Made by a program: the position numbers and the translations under genes. Under the pieces are notes generated by a model. That model was not told the origin of the DNA. It did not search any database and saw only the letters and a list, made by a program, of their open reading frames with translations. DNA of 64,000 nt, from NCBI GenBank assembly GCA_035048495.1, contig CM068547.1:5049700-5113699 (forward strand). The letters are read 5' to 3'. Position 1 is the first letter of the stretch. Every line of letters starts with the position of its first letter. Shown piece after piece: positions 9,745-19,489 of the stretch. This DNA comes from Euptelea pleiosperma (Eukaryota > Streptophyta > Magnoliopsida > Ranunculales > Eupteleaceae).

Positions 9745-11241
9745 CTATTCCTCTTACCCTGCTCGCTATCTAATTGCTTCTTGGCTGGACCCAGTTATAT
9801 AAAAAATCAGGTTCGTTTATAAGGTCAAGAAAGAAAACAAAAGAACAAGGATATGCACAAAGATATCATCCCAGTCCCTAGCTAATTACCATTAAGGAAA
9901 TATTGGGCCAAAATTGATATGACCATATGAATATAACCAACCATTTATGAACTTCTTCTTTCTAGAAAAATGCAGTAAGCTGGGTGGATCAATGAGTACT
10001 AAGATCTCCTGTCCAGCTGTGTCAAAGAAGCGACTATATAAGAAGGTAGGGATAAAATGAGAAGTGTCAAATAATATACTAACCTTACATATTATTTCTC
10101 CATCTTTCACAACTTTAAGTATGACTTTCTCTTTTCATTATTAGGTAGGGATAAAATGAGAACATACCAGATAAAGAAGAGTAGGAGCTGCTAAAGCAGC
10201 TACCAGTCCAATGGCCCTGTAGACATGCTGCACAAATTTACCTTTGTTAGGTACTCTAGCATGTTGAACTAGTTAAAATTATTTCTGTAATATCAACTTT
10301 TACTACTGCTCGAACCTTTGTACAAGGCCATTGGGCTAATTTTATTTTTGCAATACAGGTTTACGTTTGAAACTTTTTCAAAAAACATATTTTTTTTCGC
10401 CACACCATGATTTGAAACTTTTTCCAAACACAAGGACTAGGACGTACCCAACTCAGCCACCCACCTTTTGGGTTTCAAAACAGGCCACCCCGGAAACTAG
10501 GTGGTCATACGACCATCTACAGGGGTTGATTAAAGAGCATTTGCTCGAGCTGATCAACTGAATCAGGGGGCAGTTTACAAACTGCCAGACACTATTATGC
10601 AAAGAAGCATAAAATGGTCAGAGAACCAACTAAGATGAGCACAACTAAATAAGAATAAAATTCAGCATGCACTCACAGTCCAACTTAAACAACACTATAA
10701 GAATTGGAAACAAATTAGAAGACAAATGATCGATGGAAAATTGGGTGGATTTACCCTCAACATTGGTCATTCCACAGTTACAGCAGCTAAAGAACTGTAA
10801 GTTATTCGAATAGGTTTGCCTTTAGCATTGCAGATGGGAATCCCTTGATTTGGCTGGAATGCAATGCACAAGCTACATTCAAAATCATCCAACAGTCACA
10901 CAAGTTTTCGTAAGCAAATGACAACAATACCACAACCTCCAATCTAGGATCTGACATCGAGTGCTAATATGTTGAATTAAAAGTTGTTTCCCAGTGGTAT
11001 GGAGACCGGTAGTACAAGCGTACAACCATCATGTATCAACAAAGGCTGAGTTTGAGGCAATTCAACAATGGCTCTAAATTTTTTCAGTTTAGAGAAGAGA
11101 ACAATTTTGTAAACATGAAACTCTTGCTTCATCTTCAAACTAGCTAAGTCATCCATGCACTAGCATCTAGTAAATGGGAATGATGTAGATCAAAGGAATC
11201 TAAAAACATGTAATAAAGAAAGGGAAGCTTCTTTACCTTTA
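9745..11241. other. Intron-like AT-rich sequence with one possible small exon
   Basis: There is no clear gene. On the minus strand 10168-10230 is flanked by an AG (TGTGCAG|) and a GT (CTG|GTATGTT) and reads HVYRAIGLVAALAAPTLLYL. It may be one more captured exon, but I do not recognise the protein. The DTAGQE string near 10000-10040 (minus) is not followed by GTPase sequence. Confidence 0.3.
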
Positions 11242-11548
11242 GGCCGTGTTTGATTGCACGGAAAATTTTCCCAAGAAAATACATTTGGGATATGCCTTAA
11301 ATGGCTGATTGATTGCAACTGAGAACACATATTTCAATCATGTGAGAAAATAAAGGTGTATTTTCAGGTGGAAATGAATTCTCATCTATCTCGATGGGAA
11401 ATGAATTCTGGGGTTAGTAGGAAAAGTTATCCAGATTTAAATGGCTTGTTAGGGAAAATTATACAGATTTATACTAGCTATATAACAATAGACAGTCGTC
11501 TTTTCCCAAGGAAAATGCAATTTTCCCACTCGGTAATCAAACAAGGCC
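11242..11548. mobile_element. Tourist-like (PIF/Harbinger) MITE
   Basis: The element is 307 bp, begins GGCCGTGTTTGATTG and ends AATCAAACAAGGCC, so the ends are inverted repeats. It is flanked by TTA on both sides (11239-11241 and 11549-11551). TTA duplication with GGCC...GTTTG ends is the Tourist/Harbinger signature. Subterminal GGAAAATTTTCCC segments are also inverted. Confidence 0.75.
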
Positions 11549-11963
11549 TTAGTGTTCCATCTGAATAGCAGACAATATCTTATCCTTGAAGCAAATTATT
11601 GCCAGAACTCCCCATTGGCATTGAAATCCACTTGAGTCAACTCTATATGATTCCACAGGTCCTGCTGCCAAACAATTGTAAAGGTCTAAAAATATGGCAT
11701 GTGCTTGTGAAATTAAGCATGATTAAACATATCTTTCCAGAGACAATTAAAATAAACAAGTTTCCTTACAATTATGATTTCTGCAAACTCAGCAACTCCT
11801 CCTCACTCCCACTGTGAAAACAGCTAGGAAAGCACCATATCTTGATATACGATATAGACCATTGTAAATGGTAGCAGTTATACTCAACAAAAGCTCTGGT
11901 TGATGTGCAAGCTAGTAGAAGTAAATCAAACTATCTAAAATCAGATTCAATATAGAGTGATAC

Positions 11964-12436
11964 CTTGAAAAGGTTAAAAGGCAACTATTTCTAAATATGA
12001 AATAATGCGAACTTTGTCATGATCAACAAGATCAAAATATATATCCCTTCCAATCTATTCAACATGGTCCTCATTTCGTGCAACCTAGAAGAATCCAAAC
12101 AACTGGGTTAGTAAGGAATGCTACATGGCATATGCATGTTAATTGTTGGTCACAGTTACTCATGAAAAGAGAGAACATGTTGGAAGTCAAAACCTTTATG
12201 ATAGTATAGAGCTGTGCCTCTGCCTTTTCCTTTTCTTGTGTTCCTTTTCTTGTTCATTAATTTTTCAACCTCATCTGTAAGATTGTGTTAGATGTGCTCA
12301 ATAGGCATCTTACGAAAAACACAGCAATCTAAAGAATTTGAATCAATGATATGTATAACAAAGGATCTCACCCTTAGGTGTTCAGCAATATCCTTCTCAT
12401 CTATAGGGCACAAATTATTCTCTCCTTGTAACGATC
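11964..12436 (-). pseudogene. UBP12/UBP13-like ubiquitin protease fragment, three exons
   Basis: The minus strand shows an exon ending at 12372 with ENNLCPIDEKDIAEHLR and a GTGAG donor. A middle exon of about 12199-12275 ends KEKAEAQLYTIIK and then |GTTTTG. An exon of about 11964-12087 encodes VARNEDHVE, a stop, IGRDIYFDLVDHDKVR, degraded sequence and LPFNLFK before |GTATCAC. From memory this order matches the segment between the catalytic domain and the ubiquitin-like domains of plant UBP12/13 (DEKDIAEHLR, AQAHLYTIIKVARDED, IYFDLVDHDKVR, TPFNLFK). Internal stops and indels make it non-functional. The catalytic domain is absent. Same strand as the transposase and the kinesin fragment. Confidence 0.75.
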
Positions 12437-12779
12437 ACGTATATACACAAGCAACAAACAAGGAAAGTGTGATGCTGGACCACATAAAATGAGCTGACAA
12501 AAAGACTAAACTGTGAAAATAAGATGCGGGATGAAAGTAGGTTTTTTCCATGTCGTCGGATCGGAAACCCTAATCTCAACACATTTGTATCTGATTCACT
12601 GAAATTCATGCAAAAATGTAGACTATATAGTGGCTTGTCGGATGTCGATCCGCACTCGGGATTAGTCGGATTAGCACATTAAAGAACACATGAAATGACG
12701 AAAAAAATTACAAGTATTAATAGATAAAAATAAACTTCATACTTCATTAATCAAAATGTCCTTACAATATTTGAATGAG

Positions 12780-14120
12780 CAATAATCAAAACTAAACTAA
12801 AAAGCCTTCTAAAGAGAGAAAAATAGAAAGAGAATTATAGAGAGAGAAGATGAGAGGAAATGCATTTTAGAGAGAGAAAAGAGATGAAAGTAGAGAGAGA
12901 AAGTGGAAACAAAAAAAACTAGAGAGAAGGGAGAGAGAAACACCATTAACACTTATCGGAGAGGATCGAATTTGGCCAAGTGGTGGTGATGAAGGGCATG
13001 CCCGTGGTGGTGCTTGGACAATCACTACTTGGAAGAGGCAAGCTTGCTGCCTCGTGGTGCTCACTGTTGGGTGCATAGGTCGAGCAAGGTTGCTGGTTTT
13101 GGAGTTGAAAGTGCGACCGTGGTGAAGACCACAACAATGGATGGCAGCGTGGTGAAGTTGTTGAAGAGGGCTGCACCGGTTGCCTTGCTCTGTCTGCAAC
13201 TCGAAGAAAAGACAAAGAAGATGTGGGAGATCAAGTGGTATTGCAGGTGACTCTTGGGCATTCATGGAGAGAACTCCAACCCGAGATATGGTACAACATA
13301 GGAGGATTGTGGAGACATGAAGATCTGGCTGGTGTGGACGTTGTAGACCTGCAGGTTCGGGGTTCTTCTTGAGGAGGTGCAGATGTGCTCCACGCCAATG
13401 ATGTGGCTGGGGGAGAGCGTGGAGTTGTGTCTCCTTTGGGAGTTGTCTGCTAAATGTTGGTGGGGGCAAAAGTTGCTGGCGGTGATAGAAATCGGTGGAG
13501 AAGAGGACGAATCAGAAGAAGAGGAGGCGGAGAAGAATTGCTGTAGCAGGCGGAGCATTGGGAAGCAGCAGGAGGTCGCAGGCGACATCGGGCGGTGATG
13601 TTGCAGGTCGATCATGCTTGAGTTGTTGAAGGTTGCGGAGGGCCAGGCGGAGGCGCTGGAGGAGATCCAGACGGTGGTGTTGAAGCAGTGGTGACGGTAA
13701 TCGTTGGCGGTGCTCGTTGCAGGTGAGGAAGAAGTGGGGGCAGGCAGAGCAGTGTTGCTACAAGGAGCAGACGGAGAAGAAGAAGAAGAGAAGAAGAAGA
13801 AGAAGAAGAGGACGAGGCGAAGAGGAGAACCAGTCCGCCGGAGTAGTGCTGGGATGACAACCGGAGTTGCAGGTTTTGCAACTCCGGTGGAAGGCGGAGG
13901 AGGAGTTGGGCGGAGCAGCAATGGTCCTGTGGAGAAGGAGAAGTGAAGAAGAAGAAGAAGAAGAAGAAGAAGATGGCGCACCACCTCCTCGCCGGCGTAG
14001 CTCGCCAAAGAAGAAAGGAGAAGAGAAAGAAGATGAAGGAGAAACAAGAAAATGAGAAGGAAGAAAAGAGATGAAGAAGAAAGGCTGGTCCGCTAGTATT
14101 TTTAAGCTTCCCCTTCAAGG
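12780..14120. repeat. GA/GAA-rich low-complexity region
   Basis: Long runs of GAGAGA, GAAGAA and GGAGGTGGTG-like sequence fill this stretch (especially 13690-14060). They create long open frames on both strands that encode only Ser/Leu/Pro- or Glu/Lys/Arg-rich low-complexity peptides. I see no recognisable domain and read these frames as a product of base composition. It could derive from a decayed gene or from transposon filler. Confidence 0.5.
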
Positions 14121-15194
14121 AGAAACCGTGGGTGTTTCTAAGCTTAGAAACTCATGGTTTCTAAAAATATTTTTTTTTCTTATATTTTTTTATTTTTATT
14201 TTTGAAGAATTGGTGGGTTGCGGGCTCGGGTTCGAGGTTTATGGGTCGTTTGGCCATGAGGTTTGTGGGCCTCTTGCGAGGCCGTGGGCTAGGGTGCGTT
14301 TGGTCGCCAAGGGAGAAAAATGCATTTTTCTCTCGAAATACCAATCAAGGAAAAATGTATTTTTCTTTCTCGAAGATCGAGCTCTGCGCTCTTATCTACA
14401 ATCAACCATATGATCAAACGCGCTCTAGGGATTGAGATTTTACAATGGAGATCGGGTGGGTGATAGGTTGGATGATCGAATGATCGGTGGCACAATCGGA
14501 TGGTCGGATGCATAGAATGGATAGATTAGATGACGATCGAACGATGGATTTGATGGATAATGGTGATAGGTCAAGGAGAGAGAGTTGGTTAGAGCTAAGA
14601 GAGAGAAAATTCTACAGACTGTAGAGATAACAACTGGCAGAGGGTCTAGAATCCAGATCTTCAACATAGACTTCTATCACCTTCTCGAATTATGTAAACC
14701 ACCACTTTTGCGGCTTTGAATCTTTGGTCCGTCTCTTGGTCCTCAGCTCTCCAGCTCTCTTGGTTCTTTGGACCGGCTTCGTGATCCTCTGCCTCGACCC
14801 GTACTTGGCCTGTCATAGCCTGTTAGTTCTTTGCGCGCTGATATGAGGCTTCTATGATCAATGTGGGCCCGCAAGTCTCGAGAATCGTCCCATCGGGGTT
14901 TTCTACGATAGAAGAAGCGCGTAATGAGACTTTATCAGAACGGCTTAATATTTAGACTTTCGAAAATGTGTTTAATGCATTCAAATATACCATTTCATCC
15001 AGAAAAGCGTGTTCAACGCAACAGAAGAGACCCTTACGTAGAAAAATTGATAAATAGAGCAATTTTACGTAGGAGAGTGCGATAACGCTAAAAGGATAAT
15101 TGCTTAAAATAAGCACTTTTGAGCGAATATCACGGGAAACAAGCAAATAAAAGCTATTCAAGTAAGCATAACAACACGCCAAAATGATAAATGA
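14121..15194. other. No gene recognised; possible small MITE at 14293-14427
   Basis: A pair GGTGCGTTTGGTC (about 14288) and GATCAAACGCGCTC (about 14412) forms inverted ends flanked by TAG, and an inverted GGGAGAAAAATGCATTTTTC segment lies inside, so a small Tourist-like element is likely. The rest has no supported coding sequence. Confidence 0.35.
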
Positions 15195-15470
15195 TGAAAA
15201 AGAACTGGGATAATGGTGAAATTGTAGACTTAGCAGCATTTGTTTATCTGATCTTCACATTGTTTAACAACCTTCCAACAGTTTGGATGCAGTTTCCTCA
15301 CACTGATGACACCTGAGAAGTTCCAAAAGTGCCTATACGGCACCACTTTCAGCCATTGCCTCAGCACTGGTTGCATCGTCACTTTCCAGCACAAGCAGAG
15401 CATTTAATGCACCAATCACTATATTTTCTGTGCCAGAACGCAGCAACCTTACCAACATTGCAAAAGGTAC
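15195..15470 (-). pseudogene. CSI1-like armadillo-repeat gene fragment
   Basis: The minus-strand translation reads [20 protein letters not shown], then [17 protein letters not shown], a TAG stop, ALLELLRCHQCEETASKLLE, a short indel, then NNVKIR, a stop, and TNAAKSTISPLSQ. From memory this closely follows the armadillo-repeat segment of plant CELLULOSE SYNTHASE INTERACTIVE 1, which links cellulose synthase complexes to microtubules (key words [29 protein letters not shown]). At least two stops and one indel break it. The intact protein is about 2100 residues, so only a few percent is here. It lies on the transposase strand in the CACTA region. Confidence 0.85.
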
Positions 15471-16780
15471 CTCCAAATAATATTTAGAGCTAAACTACAA
15501 AATACTAGCTAAAATAGAACTGGAGAATCTAGTAAAGGAATGAGTGGTTCAATAGCTTGATGAGGGGTCAAGCTATAGTCAGCACAACACTGAGGATGCT
15601 CTTAAATATTAACAAGAACCTGTAAAGCACTATGCTGTCCATTAGGACCAACTGGTGTATGATATAACACTTTTAGTTATGATATAAAATAACAGGGGAG
15701 AAGTACAATCCATAATCAAGTATGATATAATACTTACCTGAAAATGCTTCAGCATCTGATGATAACAGGTATCATCCCCCTACATACCTGAAATTTCATT
15801 TTTATGTGTCAGATTATCTCAGATCTATGTTTGCATCACAATTGTACTCATTGTTGCATTTGAAACTGATAACAGAGAATCAAACATAAATAGTGACCAC
15901 TCTTAGGGAAAAATCCACCAACATGAGGCTCATGAAAACCATCAAAAGGTTAATTTATGTCCATATCTTCAAATTGTTACTGTTAATTCCATACTGATAT
16001 TTAGTGCTACTCATCTTAGATTCTGACCATCCAAGCACATTTTAATGTGGTGTAGGTTATTGGTGCACAGGGTAAAACTTTCAAGGGAGGTTTTATTGTG
16101 GTTGCCACTGGTTCACATGGAGGGAAGTATAAGAAAACCATGGTAGAAACAAAGGAACCATGTTAGAAACTAAAACTAGGGTAGAAACTAAAGGAACCTG
16201 AGGTCAAAGATTATTCAACTCAATTTCACTTGTAAGATTGTTGCACAAGCTCCTTTAGAACACAAAATTGGAATTGGAACAAAAAATTCACAGCTTACCT
16301 TGCTACTATTGAGTAGTAGTAATAGTAGTACATGAGGCCCCATACATAACACTAAGAGAACCACATCTATTGTCTTTGTTCAAATTCTATTTCATACTTG
16401 TGTTAGTCACATCTCTCCCTACAAACCCATCTATTTAAACAAAACAGGGAAGTTGTCTCCCCACTTATCCCCCCTCTTATCTATTTCAACAAAGAAGGGT
16501 CAAGATCTTATCACCCAAATGACGGTGGATCTCAGCCACTCACACCCTATTTTGGCAAATGCTTTGTTTTGGGAGTGCCATGGGCACGGGCCACCCACTA
16601 TATATAACAAAATAGGGAAGTCGTCTCCCCTTCTTATAGGCTTCATATATCCAAGGGCCCATATCTTCCTAGACCATCTCTCCCCAACTCAAATCAACGA
16701 ACCCTTCTCTCCTCTTTCTCCTCTCTGTCCTCTTTCTTCAATAGGAAACTCTATTCCACTCTCTCTACACTCTCCAACAT
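15471..16780. other. No firm gene; short open segment near 16050-16130 (+)
   Basis: After an AG at about 16048 the plus strand reads VIGAQGKTFKGGFIVVATGS and HGGKYKK, without stops for about 30 codons. It may be another exon fragment but I do not recognise it. Two copies of a GGGAAGT(T/C)GTCTCCCC segment (about 16448 and 16618) mark a small local duplication. Nothing else is supported. Confidence 0.3.
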
Positions 16781-16830
16781 CAATGGCAGATCATGATGTC
16801 CACCTCGAAGGTTTGATCTTTAAGGTTTGT
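16595..16830 (+). other. Possible promoter plus first-exon fragment
   Basis: A TATATATAAC box (about 16598) is followed by a pyrimidine-rich leader. An ATG at 16783 opens MADHDVHLEGLIFK, ending at a possible donor (AAG|GTTTGT). This layout resembles the 5' end of a plant gene, but no second exon was found and the next feature is a transposon. Treat as a weak candidate. Confidence 0.25.
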
Positions 16831-16962
16831 TGTACTCAATATATAGTATCTATCAGCTAGACCATTAGGATGGCCCACCTATAGCATAAACGTGGACAGA
16901 TACGAGTAAATCTTTGATGACGGACGTCCACAATATGGGACACGCAGCACACTCTTATAGAC

Positions 16963-17261
16963 CATGGTTTAAAAAATGGCCGCTTAACAAATTCGGACCA
17001 CCTCTATTACGCTAAATAACGACTTTTATTTTTCGTTATTTTTTCCATTATAACGAAAATAACAACCGTTATTTTTGAAAAAAATTGTTAAAAACGTATG
17101 TTATTTTTCTCTATTTTTCAGTAATTTCATATTTTTCTGTTCTTTTATGTTATAAATTTTAAATTCCAGTGCCATTATTTTTGTTATTTTCCATTTTTGC
17201 CCATGCGTAACAATCTGTTATAATGGAAAAAGGGTAATGCCCCAAATCTGTTATATCGTTT
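16963..17261 (+). mobile_element. hAT-like MITE (CATGGTTT family), copy 3, right end lost
   Basis: Starts CATGGTTTAAAAAATGGCCG and keeps the family's interior up to AATGCCCCAAATCTGTTATA. The right terminus CCTTTAAACCTTG is missing: homology stops near 17261, just before a LINE tail. No target duplication can therefore be tested. Confidence 0.7.
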
Positions 17262-17289
17262 CAGTGCCAAAGGCACCCAATTTTTGCAA

Positions 17290-17973
17290 ACGCTTTGTCG
17301 CGGGAGAGTGCCAAATGGAGTCTTCCTAGATTGGGAACTATGAAGATTAATTGTGATGGTGCCTCAAAGGGAAACCCTGGTCTTGGTGGCCTGCCTTGGA
17401 GTTCTCTTCAGAGATGCAAATGGGATCATTTGTGGAGCACTTGTAGCTGGTCTTGGTATGGTTACAAACTATCTTGCTGAATGTTTTGCTATTGTGGAAG
17501 GTGTGGAGCATGCTCTTTTGAAGGGTTGGAAGAGTATTTGGATTGAATTCGATTTCGAAGCCGCTATAAAGGCCCTCCTCAAGGATGATGTCCCTTGGAA
17601 GATTAAAGTTAAAAGGAATTTTTTGAAAACAAAGTTTGATTATCTTTGGATGAGCGCTACTTGGAGGGAAGTTAACTTCGGCGTTGACGCTTGTGCAAAG
17701 TTTGCTTCCAATCTTCCTCTTGGCACGTAGATATGGGTGGATAGGAGGCCTTCTTTCCTTTTCGTGATTGAGGACCCTCTCCGGACTTATTATAGTTTTT
17801 CTTGATGATCTTTTCTTTCCTTTTCCCCTCTATCTTTCTCTCATCTCCTCTCTTTTTTGGGTGTGGACTGTTTTGTTTGGAGAGTATTTTCCTCCTCTCA
17901 TGAAGTCGCTCTCTCTTTCTTTGTTGTACTTCTCTCTTTTTTAAATATATCATATTTTAGCAAAAAAAAAAAA
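17290..17973 (+). mobile_element. 5'-truncated LINE with RNase H domain
   Basis: Only the 3' end is present. The RNase H domain begins MKINCDGASKGNPGLGG, shifts frame by about one base near 17388, and continues as LGVLFRDANGIICGALV, through LAECFAIVEGVEHALLKGW to an end at about 17730. A 3' UTR of about 230 bp and a poly-A run (17962-17973) follow. The catalytic Asp in the NCDGA motif is visible. RNase H at the C-terminus is typical of plant L1-type LINEs. It inserted next to the CESA-like fragment. Confidence 0.85.
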
Positions 17974-17976
17974 GAC

Positions 17977-18075
17977 CTGCACACAGGGAGAACACATTCG
18001 TTGCAGGCAACAAATGGCTCTTCTTCCATGGTAATCTTGACCTCATCCTCACAATTACCAGTAGCTTCACAAAGT
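17977..18075 (-). pseudogene. CESA-type zinc-finger exon fragment
   Basis: The minus strand reads LCEATGNCEDEVKITMEEEP and FVACNECVLPVCR, ending at the split Arg codon (TGTGTGCAG|GTC), where plant CESA genes also have an exon boundary. From memory this resembles the N-terminal RING-like zinc finger of cellulose synthase (CQICGD...PFVACNEC.FPVCRPCYEYERR). Cys pairs are visible in CNEC and PVC. Further CESA exons were not found. Same strand as the other captured fragments. Confidence 0.65.
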
Positions 18076-18080
18076 AGCAA

Positions 18081-19489
18081 TTAAAAGTGGAATGTGATCA
18101 AAATGTATTGCAATTTTGTAATGGTAATATCAGATTAAATGACTCAATTTGCAATATGGCGGAGATTAAAACAAATCGTCATACATCATGAAGCTGCTGG
18201 CATGGCCCACCAAATGTCCAATCAATTGCACACCTTTAGGGCCATAGCCCAAACTTTTACCAATAGCACATGAAAAAGTTCCCTAATGGGATGGATCCTA
18301 GTTAGTAAATCCGCGTATTATACGCGTTTAATACCCGCATTTTTATTTTTTTGAAGAAACGTTTAATACTTCCGTATAAAACAAAAAATTAGAAAAAATC
18401 ACGAATTTTACGACTATACAAATAAAACACGTATTATTCGCGTTTAATACAGGAATTTTGTATTTTTTTAAAATAAAAACGTATTAAATGGCCGCATAAA
18501 ATAAAAAAATTAGTAATATTTAGGCTTTTTATTAAGGCTAAATGAATATAACACTTCAACAATGACCGAATTTTTGACCGGATTTTTTTATCCCGAAACT
18601 GAATTAAACTCGAACTTTTCCCATTTCGAATCTTTGCCATATGCCGAATTTCTAACTATGGGATGGATAGACTGTTTCATTATGTTTTCTTTGCATTTCA
18701 CAAATATCCATCCAAAAGATTTTACTTCTTTTGGACCTCCCCTACTTAATGAGCACATGCACACAGCAATATCCCAACATCCATGATTAGCTTGCATCAT
18801 GATTACATGAAAGAGTAGTTTCCACTATGAGTGAAACTACAAGCATTATAGGAGAAAAATAATTAATCAACATTGAAAGGTTAAGAGAAGCTTTCATGGC
18901 CTTTTTTTTTTTCTCCCAATATTTACCAATCACTTCTAATGCATTCTCAATTGTGGAGCCCTAACTTAAAGAAGAACCAAGTCAACTCACTCAATGAGAA
19001 AACGAAAATTCAAAATCACTTACCTAGTTCTTAATGTAAGTGTTGTTTAAGAACAGGAATATCAAACCTATTGTCAAAATCTCTGACATGTTGAGTTTAC
19101 TTTCTAGTCAACCATTGTAAACCAAAAGTAACACAAATAAGAGAGTAAAATTGTGAACCAAAATTCAAGATTGTGTAACTAAGTGGTAAATGAAAAAACT
19201 TCTAGCCTCCTAGCTTAATTAGCTAGCCTGCACAAAAAAAAATCTTTATATAAGTATAGGTCACTAAGATGTCTATGAATACTAATGTAAAACCCAATAA
19301 AAATAATTAAGATATTTGTTAAACACTTTACCTCAAAGTTGGGATGAATTCCATTAGCTCAATTCTAATTTCATCAATTTCATCTTGCGTGCATGTGTTT
19401 CGTTCAAGAAATTGCAAGATGTTACCAAAAGATTAGATTATTTCATTATTAAAGGTAGCAATTTAATAGTAGAGCAACACTCATGTGTT
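18081..19489. other. AT-rich region, no gene recognised
   Basis: The part 18300-18560 contains degenerate repeats of CGTATTATNCGCGTTTAATAC. Beyond that, only short antisense frames are present. I see no supported gene. Confidence 0.35.

Noticed and set aside
9892..10110. Minus-strand frame with DTAGQE, like the switch motif of small GTPases
   Set aside because: The residues before and after do not continue a Rab or Rop domain; six residues alone could be chance.
13262..14118. Long minus-strand frames of 261 and 168 codons
   Set aside because: The translations are Ser/Leu/Pro low-complexity from CTT/GAA-rich DNA, with no domain and open frames on both strands.
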